Positions 6,389-14,460 of a stretch of 21,886 nt of DNA are shown here, in pieces. The stretch lies in contig USIN01000005.1 in NCBI GenBank assembly GCA_900554715.1, positions 1 through 21,886 of the forward strand, given 5' to 3'. A program made the translations under genes and the position numbers. A model generated the notes under the pieces. It did no database searches. It saw only the letters and a program-made list of their open reading frames with translations, and was not told the DNA's origin. Each line of letters starts with the position of its first letter. Within the stretch, counting starts at the first letter, position 1. The stretch comes from an uncultured Bacteroidales bacterium (lineage in GTDB: Bacteria > Bacteroidota > Bacteroidia > Bacteroidales > Muribaculaceae).

Positions 6389-7671
6389 TGCTTTGGCTTT
6401 ACGATTTCGAGCATCTGTGAGATAAGATATCGCAGCTGCGAGTCGGTGATGACGTAGGGCGGCATGATGTAGACGTTGCGTCCGAAGGGCCTGATCCACA
6501 CGCCGCGGTCGACACATTCTTTCTGAAACTCGCCGACATCGACGGGCTCTTTCATCTCAATGACGCCGATAGTGCCGAGCACACGGACGTCGTCGACGTT
6601 GTCAAACGCTGCGGCAGCCGCAATCTCTTCTTTTATAATCCCTTCGATGTGAGCCACGCGCGCGGCCATATCCTGCCCGGCGAGCATGGCGAGCGACTCG
6701 TTGGCCACGGCGCAGGCGAGCGGGTTGGCCATGAACGTCGGTCCGTGCATCATCACGCCGGCCTCGCCACGCGAGATGGTGTCGGCGACATCGGCTGTCG
6801 TCATCACGGCGCTGAGTGTCATATAGCCGCCGGTCAGGCCTTTGCCGACAGTCATGATGTCGGGCACGACACCGGCGTGTTCGAGGGCGAAGCAGCGGCC
6901 TGTGCGCCAGAAGCCCGTGGCGATTTCGTCGAATATGAGATAGAGGCCGTAGCGGTCACAGAGACGGCGCGCCTCGCGGAGATATTCGGGATGATAGAAC
7001 CACATGCCGCCTGCGCCCTGCACTATCGGCTCGAGAATCAGGGCGGCGAGTTCGTCGTGATGCTCGCGTATGGTCTGCTCGAGCGGCCCGATGTCGGCCG
7101 GATTCCATTCGCCGCCGAAACGCGATGAGGGCGACGGCACGAAATGGCGCACAGGCAGCGCCGTGCCGAAAGCACCGTGCATGCCCGTGACGGGGTCGCA
7201 GACACTCATGGCGTTCCATGTGTCACCGTGATAGCCTCGGCGTATGGTGACGAAATTGGTCTTGCGGTGGCTGCCGCTGCGCGACACCGCAGCCTGGACG
7301 GCCATCTTCATGGCGACCTCGATGGCTACCGACCCCGAGTCGGCGAAAAAGACGTTGTGCATCTCCGCGGGGGCGAGGGCAAGGAGCTTCTTGCCCAGCT
7401 CGATGGCGGGACGGTGGGTTAGTCCGCCGAACATGACGTGACTCATCTTGTCGAGCTGCCGTCTGACGGCCTCGTTGAGGCGCGGATTGTTGTAGCCGTG
7501 GCAGACACACCACCACGACGACATGCCGTCGATGAGGCGCCGCCCGTCGGCAAGAATTATCTCAACCCCCTCGGCGCTGTCGACAAGATAGGTAGGCAGC
7601 GGATCAATGGTTGAAGTATAGGGATGCCACAGATGTTCGCGGTCCCAGCTATCGTGTAATGACTGATTCAT
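6385..7671 (-). CDS. bioA: Adenosylmethionine-8-amino-7-oxononanoate aminotransferase
   Basis: BioA transfers an amino group from S-adenosylmethionine to KAPA, giving 7,8-diaminopelargonic acid. It is a class III PLP aminotransferase. The 428-residue product has the BioA signature WHPYT at 15-19, GYHGDT near 146-151, the PLP-binding aspartate D248 in IFDEIATGF and the lysine K277 in TVGKGLTGG. The ATG at 7671 gives MNQSLHDSWDREHLWHPY, the normal start; the open frame runs further to 7836 but crosses the promoter region and adds unrelated residues. It is the first gene of the operon bioA-bioF-bioGC-bioD, with a -7 box 24 nt upstream. Confidence 0.95.
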   Translation of the reverse strand: MNQSLHDSWDREHLWHPYTSTIDPLPTYLVDSAEGVEIILADGRRLIDGMSSWWCVCHGYNNPRLNEAVRRQLDKMSHVMFGGLTHRPAIELGKKLLALAPAEMHNVFFADSGSVAIEVAMKMAVQAAVSRSGSHRKTNFVTIRRGYHGDTWNAMSVCDPVTGMHGAFGTALPVRHFVPSPSSRFGGEWNPADIGPLEQTIREHHDELAALILEPIVQGAGGMWFYHPEYLREARRLCDRYGLYLIFDEIATGFWRTGRCFALEHAGVVPDIMTVGKGLTGGYMTLSAVMTTADVADTISRGEAGVMMHGPTFMANPLACAVANESLAMLAGQDMAARVAHIEGIIKEEIAAAAAFDNVDDVRVLGTIGVIEMKEPVDVGEFQKECVDRGVWIRPFGRNVYIMPPYVITDSQLRYLISQMLEIVKPKQ

Positions 7672-7695
7672 CTTTAGAGCTTGCTTATTTTTCTG

Positions 7696-7703
7696 CAAAG
7701 ATA
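7696..7703 (-). promoter_or_regulatory. Bacteroidetes -7 box (TATCTTTG) for the biotin operon
   Basis: The minus strand reads TATCTTTG 24 nt before the bioA ATG. No clear TTTG at the -33 spacing was seen, and no BirA-type dyad (TTGTAAAC...GTTTACAA) is present, so how biotin controls this operon is not visible. Confidence 0.5.
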
Positions 7704-7725
7704 CAACATATCGGGTGATTTTTCT

Positions 7726-7733
7726 TATCTTTG
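7726..7733 (+). promoter_or_regulatory. Bacteroidetes -7 box (TATCTTTG) for the beta-propeller/yaaA unit
   Basis: TATCTTTG ends 8 nt before the ATG at 7742. It is the exact inverted copy of the box at 7696-7703, so two divergent promoters sit back to back with their -33 zones overlapping in the 22 nt between them. No convincing -33 TTTG is seen. Confidence 0.5.
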
Positions 7734-7741
7734 AAACCGAT

Positions 7742-8710
7742 ATGAAAAAGATTCTGCTAACAGCCGTCATCACCTTCGCGGCGACCGGCGCCACCGCACA
7801 GCACCTCGGGTCGGAATACCGCCTCAAGACCGTCATACCGGTCGAAGGCCGTCAGGGCATCGCCATCGACAGCCTCTACTACTACGTCTCAGACACCCGG
7901 GCTCTGTATAAATATGACAAAGAGGGCAATCCCGTGGCAAAGAACGAGGCTCCGTTCCAACATCCCGAGATAGCCAACCACTTCGGCGACATCGATGTAT
8001 GGAACGGCGAAATATACTGTGGCATAGAAAAATTCGAGTATGGCCGCGGCTACAATATCGCCGTGTCGATCTACGACGCAGCGACGCTCGAATGGAAACG
8101 CGACCTGCCGTGGTCTCCCGAATCGGGTCAGGTCGAGGTCTCGGGCATCGCCGTCGACCGCGACCGCAATATGGTATGGATGTCAGACTGGGTCGACAGC
8201 CGCTATGTCTACTGCTATGACCTCGCGACCGGGCGCTACCACACCAAGATGCAGTGCCGCCCCACCCCATACTGGTGTCAGGGCATTTTCATCGCCGACG
8301 GCAACATAATCTTCTCGGCCGACGACGGCGAGGCAGCCTATAACATAGCCGACAACCTCTACGCGGCCGAAATCGGCGACGCGCCATACACCGGTCTCAC
8401 CGACGGCAGCGAGGTCGTCAAGGAAACGCCTTTCAGCGTCAGACTCGGCGACGACGGACGTCCGGTGACACGCAGCGGACAGATCGCCGCAGGCGCCATA
8501 GCCGGACGCGTCAGGCATCTGCGCGAGATGAGCGACTTCAGACGCGCCGGCGAAATCGAAGGCCTCGCCATCGACCCGGTCAACGACGACCTTGTCGTGC
8601 TCAACAACCGCGGCACCTCTATCGTGCTGGGCATGAGCCAGGGGCCGCTCGCCGACGAGGGCTACACCCGCGAAATACACGAGTTATATATCTACGAACG
8701 CGTAAAATAG
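7742..8710 (+). CDS. Secreted beta-propeller-like protein of unknown function
   Basis: A 322-residue protein with a Sec signal peptide (MKKILLTAVITFAATGATA, probable cut before Q20), so exported to the periplasm or cell surface. The mature part has repeated short motifs typical of NHL/SMP-30-like propellers: QGIAIDSLYYYVSDTRALYK, VSGIAVDRDRNMVWMSDW, QGIFIADGNIIFSADD and IEGLAIDPVNDDLVVLNN. These motifs suggest about five to six blades. I do not recognise a specific family or catalytic residues. The start at 7742 is preferred over the earlier ATG at 7715, because it gives a clean signal peptide and the promoter box lies between the two. The yaaA-like gene follows after 10 nt, suggesting cotranscription. 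Confidence 0.8.
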   Translation: MKKILLTAVITFAATGATAQHLGSEYRLKTVIPVEGRQGIAIDSLYYYVSDTRALYKYDKEGNPVAKNEAPFQHPEIANHFGDIDVWNGEIYCGIEKFEYGRGYNIAVSIYDAATLEWKRDLPWSPESGQVEVSGIAVDRDRNMVWMSDWVDSRYVYCYDLATGRYHTKMQCRPTPYWCQGIFIADGNIIFSADDGEAAYNIADNLYAAEIGDAPYTGLTDGSEVVKETPFSVRLGDDGRPVTRSGQIAAGAIAGRVRHLREMSDFRRAGEIEGLAIDPVNDDLVVLNNRGTSIVLGMSQGPLADEGYTREIHELYIYERVK

Positions 8711-8720
8711 GCAATCAAAC

Positions 8721-9506
8721 ATGCTCGTTCTCATCGCCGAATCAAAAACCATGACAGCCTGCGACCGTCACGTCGCCGCATCCGACCGGGATGGCCACCG
8801 CCCTGCCGGCGAAGCCGTCGCCGACGCCGTCATGGCATCAATCAGAGAGACAGACACGCCGCAGCTGGCCTCGGCCACCAGACTGAGCGCGACGATGGTG
8901 AGGCGGCTGCGCGAGATGGCCTATGAGTTTCCCAACAAGGCACTCGGCTCTCCGGCCATCGAAGCCTACACCGGTGTGGTCTTCAAAGCCTTCGCCTACC
9001 CGACACTCGACGCCGTATGCCGCGCCGACGCCTGCCGACGCATACGCATCATCTCGTCGCTCTACGGCTGGCTGCGGCCAGACGACATCATCAAAGCCTA
9101 CCGCCTCGACTTCACAACGCCGCTCGCCCCCGACGGCAAGAGTCTCGCCGTCTACCGGCGTCAGGCTGTGACCGACGAACTGCTTGCCACACTGAAAGAA
9201 ACGGGTGAAGACCTTATACTCAACCTACTGCCCGGCGACGCGGCGAAACTGATCGACTGGCGGCAGGCGGCGCAATATGCCTCCGTCGTCAAAGCCGACT
9301 TCGTCGAAGTGATTCCCGGGGGCGCCACACGCACACCCAACTCAAACAGGCTTAAAACTCTGCGCGGCAAGCTGCTGCGGCAGATAATCACCGACGGTCT
9401 CGACAGCCGTGAGGCTCTTCTGAGCGCTGCCGGCGACGACTACGCCGCAACGCCCGAACTCTCAGACAGTGATACAATTATTTTCACAACCACAGCCACA
9501 CAATAG
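8721..9506 (+). CDS. yaaA: YaaA family (UPF0246) peroxide-stress protein
   Basis: The 261-residue protein matches the YaaA/UPF0246 family. E. coli YaaA lowers intracellular free iron during peroxide stress and binds DNA in vitro. Conserved segments are visible: the N-terminal ESKTM (here residues 7-11, usually PAKT), the central AIEAYTGVVFKAF, and the signature SSLYGWLRPDDIIKAYRLDF. Near the C-terminus the family pattern VIPGGATRTPNSNRLKTLRG is present. Length is normal. It follows the beta-propeller gene by 10 nt on the same strand. Nothing in the neighbourhood indicates oxidative-stress control, so the role is taken from the family alone. Confidence 0.9.
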   Translation: MLVLIAESKTMTACDRHVAASDRDGHRPAGEAVADAVMASIRETDTPQLASATRLSATMVRRLREMAYEFPNKALGSPAIEAYTGVVFKAFAYPTLDAVCRADACRRIRIISSLYGWLRPDDIIKAYRLDFTTPLAPDGKSLAVYRRQAVTDELLATLKETGEDLILNLLPGDAAKLIDWRQAAQYASVVKADFVEVIPGGATRTPNSNRLKTLRGKLLRQIITDGLDSREALLSAAGDDYAATPELSDSDTIIFTTTATQ

Positions 9507-9537
9507 CTTTTAGCCATTATTTTTATACTTTCAGAGC

Positions 9538-9555
9538 ATTTTGTCATTTCAAAAT
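9538..9555. repeat. Short inverted repeat upstream of a secreted-protein gene
   Basis: ATTTTG and CAAAAT flank a 6-nt loop (TCATTT), 23 bp before the -7 box at 9579. It could be an operator or a chance AT-rich palindrome. It has no T-run typical of a terminator for yaaA. Confidence 0.3.
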
Positions 9556-9578
9556 AGGTGAAGTTGTAAATTTTGTTA

Positions 9579-9586
9579 TAACTTTG
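9579..9586 (+). promoter_or_regulatory. Bacteroidetes -7 box (TAACTTTG)
   Basis: TAACTTTG lies 76 nt before the ATG at 9663. An upstream TTG (9564-9566) is too close for a standard -33 element. Unlike the other promoters here, it would give a leader of about 70 nt, rich in A and C and without obvious structure. Confidence 0.5.
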
Positions 9587-9662
9587 CCACATGCAACACA
9601 CACGCATCAAGCACAGCTAATAAATCATTTCATATTTCCCAATTTACATTAATCCATCATTT

Positions 9663-11258
9663 ATGAAAAAATTTCTACTATCGTTACTGGCAACAGTCAT
9701 TCTGCCCGCAACAGTATCGGCAGCTGCACCCGGTCTGACCATCGACGACGCAATCTCAACGCCTCCCTCAGGCAAAGTCACAAAACTCTCACGCGACGGT
9801 GACGCCATCTACAGTGTCTGGGGACAGATGAACCGCGCCGATTACCTTAGCGTGGCAAGCGAGCTTGTCGAGTGCGACAACGGCGACGTCTATCTCAAAG
9901 ACCCTGTCTCACAGCTTCCCACCGGCCTCTATATCAAAGGCCGTAAAGAAGGTCAGAAGCTGGTCTTCGATCTGCCGCAGGTCGCCTATCTCGAGTCATA
10001 CTACGGTCAGATCTATCCCTACAAGCTGACTACCATGCTCCGCAGCGACAAAGACGACACATGGTATCCCGTCAACTCTGACAAAGCCAAGGAGCAGAAT
10101 CTCCCCACCGTAGAAGACAAATTCGTGATTGACATCAATGCCGACGGCACATATCATTATGCATGCCCCGCCGACCTGAGTGTCATGGTCGGTCTTGTCA
10201 TGGTCGAAGATGACGCATGGGCCGGATTTGCTGAAATCGAGTCGACATGGAAACCTATATCCGCCGAGGCCGTGACTCCGCCCGTCTCTCTTAAGGCTGA
10301 CGATGTAATTCTCTACTGCAAGGACAAAGACCATTATGTCAAATGTGGCATCACCGGCGACGACGTCTACCTGCAGGGGCTCTTCAGCAAAATGCCCGAC
10401 GCCTGGATTAAAGGAAAACGCGACGGCAACAAACTGACATTCGCCTCGTCGCAGTATGTAGGCATAGAACCCGAGCGCAATGCCCACACATATTTCTCGG
10501 CAGCCAATTACGTGACTACAACTCATCCTGTGACAGGCCAACCGGTGCCGGCACTCGAATATACCGACGAGCTTACCTTCGTCTACAACGAAGAAGAAGC
10601 CGCCTATGTAGCTCTGACCGATCAGACGGCGACACTCAACGTCGTGCCCGACAAGATTTCGTATATCGAATATCTGCGTAATCCCAAACTGCAATGGTTG
10701 CCCGAAGACATGTCATACACCCCTGAAATCCCTGAAATCATCGACTATGATTACAGCGCGGTTTACGGTGACCTGCGCGTGCGCTTCAAACTGCCCGCAT
10801 ACAACGATAAAGGCACACTCCTGAAAACCGAGAATATCAAGTTCCGTTTCTTTGTCGACGACAATGTCTTTGTCTTCACTCCCACCGAATACCGTGATTT
10901 CAATGAGGATGTCACCGAGCTTCCTTATAACATCAGGACCTATGACATCGAATATATTCCCGAAGAGGGTTATCATCAGGTCTTCTTCTACTTCGGAGAG
11001 AAACCCGTAGGCGTGCAGTCGCTTTATTACATCGACGGCACGGAGATTCTGTCGGACGGCAAAAAGGTCGGCGAATCAAAGATTGCAGTAGCCAAGTCGG
11101 CCGGTGTTGCTTCTGTAACAGCAGACCGCACTGTCGCAACCGAGGAATATTATACAATCGACGGACGCCGTGTGGCCCAGCCCGCTCCCGGCCTCTATGT
11201 CAAAGTCATCGAATATACCGACGGCTCACGCGAGTCTGTCAAGGCTGTAGTTAAATAA
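9663..11258 (+). CDS. Secreted protein of unknown function with an internal repeat and a Por-secretion-tail-like end
   Basis: A 531-residue protein with a signal peptide (residues 1-20, ending ATVSA). I do not recognise its family. Two segments look like copies of one module: residues 75-106 (DVYLKDPVSQLPTGLYIKGR and what follows) and 234-265 (DVYLQGLFSKMPDAWIKGKR and what follows). Both read D-V-Y-L, then a proline, then I-K-G-(R/K), so at least two related beta-rich domains are likely. The last 36 residues (about 496-531) carry YYTIDGRRVAQPAPGLYVK and a final Lys/Val-rich strand, resembling the C-terminal sorting domain of Bacteroidetes type 9 secretion clients. It has its own promoter and terminator, so it is monocistronic. 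Confidence 0.8.
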   Translation: MKKFLLSLLATVILPATVSAAAPGLTIDDAISTPPSGKVTKLSRDGDAIYSVWGQMNRADYLSVASELVECDNGDVYLKDPVSQLPTGLYIKGRKEGQKLVFDLPQVAYLESYYGQIYPYKLTTMLRSDKDDTWYPVNSDKAKEQNLPTVEDKFVIDINADGTYHYACPADLSVMVGLVMVEDDAWAGFAEIESTWKPISAEAVTPPVSLKADDVILYCKDKDHYVKCGITGDDVYLQGLFSKMPDAWIKGKRDGNKLTFASSQYVGIEPERNAHTYFSAANYVTTTHPVTGQPVPALEYTDELTFVYNEEEAAYVALTDQTATLNVVPDKISYIEYLRNPKLQWLPEDMSYTPEIPEIIDYDYSAVYGDLRVRFKLPAYNDKGTLLKTENIKFRFFVDDNVFVFTPTEYRDFNEDVTELPYNIRTYDIEYIPEEGYHQVFFYFGEKPVGVQSLYYIDGTEILSDGKKVGESKIAVAKSAGVASVTADRTVATEEYYTIDGRRVAQPAPGLYVKVIEYTDGSRESVKAVVK

Positions 11259-11283
11259 CAGTCTGTAAAATAGTTTTCTCTAC

Positions 11284-11320
11284 GACGGCATGCCACCCGA
11301 CCACGGCATGCCGTCTTTTT
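11284..11320 (+). terminator. Intrinsic terminator after the secreted-protein gene
   Basis: An 11-bp perfect stem (GACGGCATGCC at 11284-11294 with GGCATGCCGTC at 11305-11315, loop 10 nt) is followed directly by five T residues. It starts 26 nt after the stop codon. An eight-A run follows the T-run but lacks an adjacent stem for the other strand. Confidence 0.9.
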
Positions 11321-11361
11321 AAAAAAAACCTTATGTCTCACAAGATTGTTGTTATAATACT

Positions 11362-11922
11362 ATGAAGATTTACGACGATATTTCAAGAATAAGTGAAGGT
11401 AATGCCGCGCTGAAAAACATTCTCAGGCGCACAAGTGTCAGACGTTACAAAACCGACAGAGTGCCTGACGATGTCGTGTCGGCCCTGCTGCATGCAGCCA
11501 TGAGCGCCCCGACCGGTGTCAACCGCCAGCCATGGGAATTTATTGTTGTCGACGACCGCGACAGACTCAAACAGCTCGCCGACGCACTCCCATACGCCAA
11601 AATGGCGGCCGAAGCGCCTCTGGCAATCATTGTCTGCGGCAACACGGCACGCTTTCTCGAAGGCTATGACAGCACGCTGTGGGAACAGGATCTCGCGGCT
11701 GCCTCCGAGAATATACTCCTTGCAGCCGAAGCACTCGGTCTCGGAAGCGTCTATACCTGCCTTTACCCCCATCCCGACCGTGAGGGCGCGGTAAGCCGCA
11801 TTTTAGCCATCCCAGACGGCATAATACCCTTCAATCTCATTCCGATAGGCTATCCCGACAAAAATCACGACCCTATTGACAAATGGCATCGCGACCGCAT
11901 CCACATCAACGGCTACAACTGA
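11362..11922 (+). CDS. Nitroreductase family FMN-dependent oxidoreductase
   Basis: A 186-residue protein of the nitroreductase superfamily, homodimeric FMN enzymes that use NAD(P)H to reduce nitro groups, quinones or other electrophiles. The FMN-phosphate motif RRTSVRRY is at 22-29, the conserved APTGVNRQPWEF at 50-61, and the late GLGSVYTCLYPHPD and IPIGYPDK segments fit the family fold. Length is normal for the short nitroreductases frequent in anaerobes. The natural substrate cannot be read from the sequence. It stands alone after the terminator at 11284-11320. Its last 10 bases overlap the 3' end of the convergent flippase gene, so the two transcripts would be antisense at their ends. Confidence 0.92.
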   Translation: MKIYDDISRISEGNAALKNILRRTSVRRYKTDRVPDDVVSALLHAAMSAPTGVNRQPWEFIVVDDRDRLKQLADALPYAKMAAEAPLAIIVCGNTARFLEGYDSTLWEQDLAAASENILLAAEALGLGSVYTCLYPHPDREGAVSRILAIPDGIIPFNLIPIGYPDKNHDPIDKWHRDRIHINGYN

Positions 11923-13358
11923 ACCTTACGACGCAGAGAGACAAAGGCGTAGACGACCGACGCAACAAACAGCAACGGTATGACCGTATATGATGCCACC
12001 GCCGTCATCGACGCGGCAAAGGTGACGCCGGCAACGGCAGCGGCGACGATACAGCGACGTATATTGCGGCCTGTCAACCTGAAAGAATAAGCACGCCGCA
12101 CGGCCACATAACCGATGACATTGGTGACGACCGACGTCACGACAAAACTTACGCCAAGTCCCGTCAGCCCGGCGACAGTATAGAACAACACGGCGAAACC
12201 GAGGCGCAGCAGACTTCCGACCACGACTTCGACCCACATATACAGGCGGCGGTTGTCACGGGCGATAAACATATATCCGACCGGGAAATAGAGTGCCTGC
12301 GAGAGGATGCCCACGCCCATCCACTTTATCAGCGCTACGACGGGCATAAAACTTTCGGTCAGCAAGAGTCTTATCAGCAGCGGCGCCGTTCCGACAAGGG
12401 CGATGACAAGCGGGACGGCTATAAGGCTGACAATCTCGATCTGACGGTTGACGACCATATCGAAGCGCCCCCTGTCGGCGGCCGCAGCCGAGAGCCGGGG
12501 AAAATAATCGAGAGCCAGGGCGCTGAAGACGATGCCCATATACTGGTTTGTAATCGAATTGGCGGCCTGAAACAGACCGACGTCGGCCACAGAGCCGCTA
12601 TAGCGCACATACATATTTATCAGATAGCCTGTCAGCGTACCGGCCAATGCTCCTGTCATAAGGACGACACCGGTTGAAAGCAGCCGTCTGACAAGCGGCG
12701 TCTTGAGACTGCCGGCAAGCCGTGCGACAGGATAGCCGCGGCGTCTGAAAGAGACATAATTGAACAGGAAGGTCGAGCACGACAGTATGATAATCGCCGG
12801 CACAATGCCCCTGACGCCGAAACAGTAATAAAGCGGCACCCCGAAGACAAGTCCCGACAGACCGCCGACGACCGAAGCCTTGACGAGCTGGCGGACAGCG
12901 CCGGCTCCCTGCAGCAAAGCCATGTAGCAGGACGACGCTACCGACAGCGCAACGCTGAGAGACAGCAGCATGAAACCGAGGGTATAGCCGGCGTTGCCGA
13001 AGGTCCAGCGGCTCAACAGCGGCGAAAGCAGAAAGCACAGCGCCGCTCCGGCCAGCGAGGTGATGACCGTGAGCCTCACGGCGACAGCCATGACACGGCC
13101 CATAGCGTCAGCATCGTCCTTGGCCGCCGATACCTCCTTGACGATAGACAGATTGAGACCGAGGCCGGCAAACTGTCTGAGAGTATCTGTCGACGAGGTA
13201 AAAAGCGACGATATGCCCATACCCTCAGGTCCGAGAAACATGGCGACGAGCTTGCCTCGCACAAGCGCCACAAAGATATTGAACAGTTGCACCCCGCCGA
13301 AGGCCGTGATGCGCCTCAGGATATTCCTGTAACTGTTTTCTGTGTGGTCGGCAGTCAT
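11913..13358 (-). CDS. Wzx-type polysaccharide flippase (O-antigen translocase)
   Basis: A 481-residue integral membrane protein with about 12-14 hydrophobic segments, of the PST/MATE-like family that moves lipid-linked oligosaccharides across the inner membrane. The N-terminus (ITAFGGVQLFNIFVALVRGK, then AMFLGPEGMGISSLFTS) and the following LRQFAGLGLNLSIVKEVS closely resemble WzxE/O-antigen translocase proteins. I chose the ATG at 13358, which is 4 nt after the stop of the glycosyltransferase gene; the open frame extends to 13409 but would overlap that gene by 47 bp. It probably exports a glycan partly built by the neighbouring glycosyltransferase. No polymerase or further glycosyltransferases are present, so this is not a full O-antigen or capsule cluster. 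Confidence 0.9.
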   Translation of the reverse strand: MTADHTENSYRNILRRITAFGGVQLFNIFVALVRGKLVAMFLGPEGMGISSLFTSSTDTLRQFAGLGLNLSIVKEVSAAKDDADAMGRVMAVAVRLTVITSLAGAALCFLLSPLLSRWTFGNAGYTLGFMLLSLSVALSVASSCYMALLQGAGAVRQLVKASVVGGLSGLVFGVPLYYCFGVRGIVPAIIILSCSTFLFNYVSFRRRGYPVARLAGSLKTPLVRRLLSTGVVLMTGALAGTLTGYLINMYVRYSGSVADVGLFQAANSITNQYMGIVFSALALDYFPRLSAAAADRGRFDMVVNRQIEIVSLIAVPLVIALVGTAPLLIRLLLTESFMPVVALIKWMGVGILSQALYFPVGYMFIARDNRRLYMWVEVVVGSLLRLGFAVLFYTVAGLTGLGVSFVVTSVVTNVIGYVAVRRAYSFRLTGRNIRRCIVAAAVAGVTFAASMTAVASYTVIPLLFVASVVYAFVSLRRKVQL

Positions 13359-13362
13359 AGCG

Positions 13363-14421
13363 TCAGAGATACAGCTGCTTGACAAACAGAGCCCTGAGTC
13401 TGTCGCCATATTTAAGCACGAGACGGAATAGCGTCAGATTGTCCTTGAGACAGAACAGCGTGTAATAATATTTGGCGGTAACAGCCGGCCGCAGCACGCG
13501 GCGGTCTATCAGGTCGATGTTCGATTTCATTATGGCGTAGGCGGCCTTGACTTCGCTGCGGCTGAACCGGCAGCGGTTGAGATGGCGCGCGGCGTCAAAG
13601 ACAAATTTGAAGAGCTGGCAGTTCATACGCCTCACCTCTTCGCTGTCATGGCTGTAGTTGGCCGTGACGAGCCGGTGGAGATAAACATTGTTGCGCAGGC
13701 GGTCAAACTGCTTCAGCGATTTGCGGTGTGTGACCGACGAGAGATTCTGACGATAATAGTATTCGGCGTCAGAGAAGGCCACGCGCGAGGCGGCGAGAAG
13801 CATCTGGCGCGTCAGTAGCTCGTCGGCGTAGACAAGGTCATACGACGAGCCATAGCGCCCGAACGCGTCGATGAAAAGCTGACGCCGCAATAAGCCGCCT
13901 CCGCAGTTGATGCGCCAGAGGTCGAGGGTATACTTCACAAGATCACGTCCGGCGAAGACACCGTCGGCCTCACCGAGGATGCCGTGATGACGTCGTGCGC
14001 GTGGATTGCTGTCGTCATCAAAATGATACATAACCGGATAGACTATGTCGGCGCCGGTCGATTTCTGACGGTCGACAAGGCGCCCGAGATAATCGGGAGC
14101 GATGAGGTCGTCGGCATCAAACAGCGCCACGAAGGCGGCTCTCGCCTCGATGACGGCTTTCTTGCGCGGCTGATAGGCCGCCCCGGTGTGTGAGGGCATG
14201 GAAAAAAGTCTGATGCGGCTGTCAGATTTCATGAAGTCTCTGACAATCGCGGCAGAAGCGTCGGTCGAGCCGTCGTCGACGGCCACAAGCTCCCAGTCGC
14301 CGAAAGTCTGAGTCTCGAGCGACTCAAGAGCCTTGACGATAAAAGCTTCGGCATTATAAAACGGCATCACTACCGACAATACGGGTCTTTTGACCGCGCC
14401 GCCATCTTCAGTAACATTCAT
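13363..14421 (-). CDS. Family 2 glycosyltransferase
   Basis: A 352-residue inverting glycosyltransferase with a GT-A fold. The N-terminal domain starts with LSVVMPFYNAEAFIVKALES. The nucleotide-binding DDGS is at 49-52 and the metal-binding DXD motif is D102-A-D104 (FDADD). The usual ARN-like segment reads QPRKKAV here. The C-terminal third is basic and helical without clear membrane spans, so the enzyme is probably cytoplasmic or membrane-associated. It is followed after 4 nt by the flippase gene, which suggests it adds a sugar to a lipid-linked glycan that the flippase then exports. Donor and acceptor are unknown. The start codon lies 7 nt after the predicted -7 box. Confidence 0.92.
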   Translation of the reverse strand: MNVTEDGGAVKRPVLSVVMPFYNAEAFIVKALESLETQTFGDWELVAVDDGSTDASAAIVRDFMKSDSRIRLFSMPSHTGAAYQPRKKAVIEARAAFVALFDADDLIAPDYLGRLVDRQKSTGADIVYPVMYHFDDDSNPRARRHHGILGEADGVFAGRDLVKYTLDLWRINCGGGLLRRQLFIDAFGRYGSSYDLVYADELLTRQMLLAASRVAFSDAEYYYRQNLSSVTHRKSLKQFDRLRNNVYLHRLVTANYSHDSEEVRRMNCQLFKFVFDAARHLNRCRFSRSEVKAAYAIMKSNIDLIDRRVLRPAVTAKYYYTLFCLKDNLTLFRLVLKYGDRLRALFVKQLYL

Positions 14422-14428
14422 TTCGCGA

Positions 14429-14460
14429 CAAAAATAACACTTTTATCGCAAACGCACAAA
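14429..14460 (-). promoter_or_regulatory. Bacteroidetes promoter (-33 TTTG, -7 TATTTTTG) for the glycosyltransferase-flippase operon
   Basis: On the minus strand TTTG (14460-14457) and TATTTTTG (14436-14429) are separated by exactly 20 nt, the expected Bacteroidetes spacing. It is the best promoter in the window. The ATG at 14421 follows after 7 nt. The -33 element lies in the T-run of the preceding PUL terminator. Confidence 0.7.

Noticed and set aside
6389..6517. Longer N-terminus for bioF
   Set aside because: The extra 43 residues are Arg/His-rich, shadow the end of bioA, and are absent from BioF proteins; the GTG at 6388 with a GTGA overlap is better.
7672..7741. BirA-type biotin operator before bioA
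   Set aside because: No TTGTAAAC/GTTTACAA dyad is present; only the -7 boxes form an inverted repeat, which is explained by divergent promoters.
7672..7836. Longer N-terminus for bioA
   Set aside because: It would run through both divergent promoters and into the beta-propeller gene and adds residues foreign to BioA.
13359..13409. Longer N-terminus for the flippase
   Set aside because: It overlaps the glycosyltransferase coding end; the ATG 4 nt after that stop gives the usual short Wzx N-terminus.
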